Shown: one piece after another, positions 7,206 through 9,436 of the stretch | Layout of the letters: each line of letters opens with the position of its first letter | Numbering within the stretch: position 1 is the stretch's first letter | Assembly: GCA_937893205.1 (NCBI GenBank) | Contig: CALBJU010000131.1 | Location: forward strand, 1-9,436 | DNA: 9,436 nucleotides | Direction: 5' to 3' | Source of the DNA: an uncultured Bacteroidota bacterium | GTDB taxonomy: Bacteria > Bacteroidota > Rhodothermia > Rhodothermales > UBA10348 | Program-made: the position numbers and the translations under genes | The notes under the pieces: generated by a model | What the model was told of the DNA's origin: nothing | The model's database searches: none | What the model saw: the letters and a program-made list of their open reading frames with translations, nothing else

Positions 7206-9436
7206 ATGGCTGACTATCCTTTCCAGGAAATTGAGAGCAAGTGGCAGTCCTTCTGGCAGGTAAACAAGACGTTTCGCACGAGCGAGGACGTTGATACCTC
7301 GAAGGAAAAGTTCTACGTCCTCGACATGTTTCCGTATCCAAGCGGCGTGGGGTTGCACGTCGGGCACCCGCTCGGATACATCGCCACTGATATCATTTCC
7401 CGCTACAAGCGGATGTGTGGTTTCAACGTCCTGCACCCGATGGGTTTCGACGCCTTCGGACTACCTGCCGAGCAGTTCGCCGTGGAGCATGGGGTTCATC
7501 CTCGCATTACCACAGAGAACAATATTGACAACATGCTCCGGCAGTTGAAAGCCCTGGGGTTGAGTTACGACTGGGATCGAAAGCTGGCCACCACGGATGT
7601 CGATTACTACAAGTGGACCCAGTGGATTTTTCTGAAACTGTTCAACTCCTGGTACGATGGGGAGGCGGATCGGGCCAGGCCTATCGACGAATTGATTCCG
7701 CTCCTCAGAGAAGAACATGCAGGATGGAGCGATCTGTCAGATCTTGAACAATCCCGTGTCCTTGAAAAATACCGCCTTGCCTACCTCGCAGAAGTGCCTG
7801 TAAACTGGTGTCCGGCCCTCGGAACCGTGCTCGCCAACGAAGAAGTAACCAATGAAGGTCGCAGCGAAAGAGGCAACTATCCGGTTTACAAACGTCCCCT
7901 CAAGCAATGGATGTTGCGCATCACCGCGTATGCGGATCGACTGGTGGGAGATCTTGACGGAGTTGACTGGCCCGAACCCGTTAAAATGATGCAGCGCAAT
8001 TGGGTCGGGCGGAGTGAAGGGGCTCACATCGATTTCGCCGTTGAAGGACAGACCCAGAAGCTTCGCGTATTTACAACCCGCCCGGACACCCTTTTCGGGG
8101 CCACCTATATGGTTCTCGCTCCAGAGCACGAGCTGGTTGACTCGATCACTTCTCCTGAGAATTTATCTGCCGTAGAGAGTTACCGAACAGAGTCTGCAGG
8201 AAAGACTGACATCGACCGAATGTCAGAATCGAAAGAAAAAACCGGTGTCTTTACCGGTTCGTACGCCATCAATCCAGCTGGTGGGAGCCAGATTCCCATC
8301 TGGATCGCGGACTATGTGATGATGGGCTATGGAACGGGTGCCATCATGGCAGTTCCAGGCCAGGACGATCGCGATTGGGAGTTCGCCGAACAGTATGACC
8401 TCCCCATCATTCGCACCGTTCAACCCCCAGACGGATATGCAGGGAAGGCCTATAAGGGTGAAGGAGTGGCCATCAACTCCGAATTTCTGGACGGAATGGG
8501 AGTCGTCGAAGCCAAAACCAGAATGAACGAGTGGCTGGTGGCCGAAGGATTTGGGATGGCCACCGTGACGTACAAACTTCGTGATTGGCTATTCAGTCGG
8601 CAGCGATACTGGGGCGAACCCTTCCCTATCCTACGTGGTGAGGACGGTTCGGTCAGAGCGGTCGACGAATCCGACCTACCCGTGGAGCTTCCAGAAATGG
8701 AGGACTTCAAACCCACTGCTAGCGACGATCCTGATGCCCCGCCGCGGCCACCTCTCAGCCGGGCACCCGAATCCTGGAGGGTGGTGGAGATCGATGGCAA
8801 ACGCTATGAGCGCGAACTCAACACCATGCCGCAGTGGGCAGGTTCATGCTGGTATTACCTGCGCTTCATCGATAACAAGAATGATGGTTCGTTTATCGAT
8901 GCTGAAAAGGAGAAATACTGGATGTCTCCGACCGGGGTTGATCTCTACATCGGGGGGGTGGAACACGCGGTACTACATCTTCTTTACTCGAGGTTCTGGC
9001 ACAAAGTGTTGTTCGACCTCGACTATGTGTCTTCAAAGGAGCCCTTCGGAAAACTGTTCAATCAGGGCTACATCCAGGCGTTCGCCTATCGGGATGAACG
9101 CGGAGTTGCGGTTGACGCGACTCAGGTAGTCGACCAGGATGGACGCCCGGCAATGGCTGTACAGGATCAGCACGACCGTCAGTATTTTTTCGAGGGCTCC
9201 CCCGTCCAGCAAGAGTACGGAAAGATGGGTAAAAGCCTTAAAAATGCCGTTTCTCCGGATGAAGTGAATGAAAAATACGGGTGTGACACGCTCAGACTTT
9301 ATGAGATGTACATGGGACCCCTGGAGGCTTCCAAGCCCTGGAATACCCGCGACATCGTTGGTGTGAACCGCTTCCTTCGTCGTGTGTGGCGCAACTTCGT
9401 CGACCCTGATTCCGGCGAATTGCTGGTCTCCGATGT
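7206..9436 (+). CDS. leuS: Leucyl-tRNA synthetase (3' partial)
   Basis: Charges tRNA-Leu with leucine. 743 codons are visible with no stop or frameshift; the family is usually about 850-950 aa, so the C-terminal tRNA-binding part is cut off. The start MADYPFQEIESKWQSFW is typical for LeuRS. Class I signatures are the HIGH-type HVGH at 51-54 in PSGVGLHVGHPLGY, and KMGKS at 673-677, with Gly where KMSKS has Ser. The CP1 editing domain shows TTRPDTLFGAT (290-300) and VPGQDDRDWEFA (383-394), which keeps both aspartates of the E. coli GHDQRD site (Asp387, Asp390) with His replaced by Gln, so post-transfer editing is probably intact. Residues 151-190 form an insert (PIDELIPLLREE...LEKYRLAYLA) before VNWCPALGTVLANEEV, like Bacteroidota LeuRS. 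WLFSRQRYWGEPFPI (461-475) and LNTMPQWAGSCWYYLRF (538-554) mark the catalytic core. The gene starts 4 bases after bshC and is probably co-transcribed. Confidence 0.96.
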   Translation, partial: MADYPFQEIESKWQSFWQVNKTFRTSEDVDTSKEKFYVLDMFPYPSGVGLHVGHPLGYIATDIISRYKRMCGFNVLHPMGFDAFGLPAEQFAVEHGVHPRITTENNIDNMLRQLKALGLSYDWDRKLATTDVDYYKWTQWIFLKLFNSWYDGEADRARPIDELIPLLREEHAGWSDLSDLEQSRVLEKYRLAYLAEVPVNWCPALGTVLANEEVTNEGRSERGNYPVYKRPLKQWMLRITAYADRLVGDLDGVDWPEPVKMMQRNWVGRSEGAHIDFAVEGQTQKLRVFTTRPDTLFGATYMVLAPEHELVDSITSPENLSAVESYRTESAGKTDIDRMSESKEKTGVFTGSYAINPAGGSQIPIWIADYVMMGYGTGAIMAVPGQDDRDWEFAEQYDLPIIRTVQPPDGYAGKAYKGEGVAINSEFLDGMGVVEAKTRMNEWLVAEGFGMATVTYKLRDWLFSRQRYWGEPFPILRGEDGSVRAVDESDLPVELPEMEDFKPTASDDPDAPPRPPLSRAPESWRVVEIDGKRYERELNTMPQWAGSCWYYLRFIDNKNDGSFIDAEKEKYWMSPTGVDLYIGGVEHAVLHLLYSRFWHKVLFDLDYVSSKEPFGKLFNQGYIQAFAYRDERGVAVDATQVVDQDGRPAMAVQDQHDRQYFFEGSPVQQEYGKMGKSLKNAVSPDEVNEKYGCDTLRLYEMYMGPLEASKPWNTRDIVGVNRFLRRVWRNFVDPDSGELLVSD

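Noticed and set aside
8952..8958. Run of seven G in leuS as a possible slippage or phase-variation site
   Set aside because: The leuS frame is intact on both sides and the encoded YIGGVEH is the expected conserved sequence. Nothing suggests programmed slippage.
8581..9129. A 182-codon open frame on the + strand
   Set aside because: It lies fully inside leuS in another frame. Its translation is rich in Arg, Ser and Pro with no recognisable domain, and the leuS frame is continuous across it.
1..9436. Search for CRISPR arrays, tRNA or rRNA genes, insertion sequences, toxin-antitoxin pairs or a defence island
   Set aside because: No spaced direct repeats, cloverleaf-like sequence, transposase or terminal inverted repeats were seen. 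The gaps are too short and the genes are housekeeping types.

Overview
All recognisable genes in this window lie on the + strand and are tightly packed. The gene set points to the Bacteroidota/Rhodothermota/Balneolota group. The pointers are a PUR-alpha-like DUF3276 protein, a bifunctional nuclease (DUF151) with a C-terminal UVR motif, the bacillithiol enzyme BshC, and a leucyl-tRNA synthetase with a KMGKS signature and an insert of the Bacteroidota type. Base composition looks close to 50% GC. Most starts lack a strong Shine-Dalgarno sequence, which also fits that group. The assignment is inferred from family distribution, because no rRNA or other marker is present.

Layout. Bases 1-2343 hold the 3' part of a large membrane-anchored SpoIIE/RsbU-type PP2C phosphatase that begins before the window. 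It overlaps by 4 bases (ATGA) a trimeric-type purine nucleoside phosphorylase (2340-3164). A 182-base non-coding gap follows, the longest in the window. Next come the DUF3276 protein (3347-3757), a histidinol-phosphate aminotransferase-like enzyme (hisC, 3814-4905) and the bifunctional nuclease (4977-5573). The nuclease overlaps bshC (5570-7201) by TTGA, so bshC probably starts at TTG. Four bases after bshC, leuS begins (7206) and runs off the window end, with its last part missing.

Together the genes cover a regulatory phosphatase, purine salvage, a nucleic-acid-binding protein, amino-acid biosynthesis, a stress-type nuclease, low-molecular-weight thiol synthesis and translation. The two 4-base overlaps and the 4-base bshC-leuS gap suggest two co-translated blocks (phosphatase-PNP and bfn-bshC-leuS). 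The rest looks like ordinary chromosomal housekeeping order. There is no sign of a mobile element, CRISPR array, tRNA, phage or defence island. The most interesting points are the unfamiliar polytopic sensor half of the phosphatase and the rewritten substrate loop of the PNP, which lacks the usual RFP/AYD segment. I see no convincing new multi-gene system.
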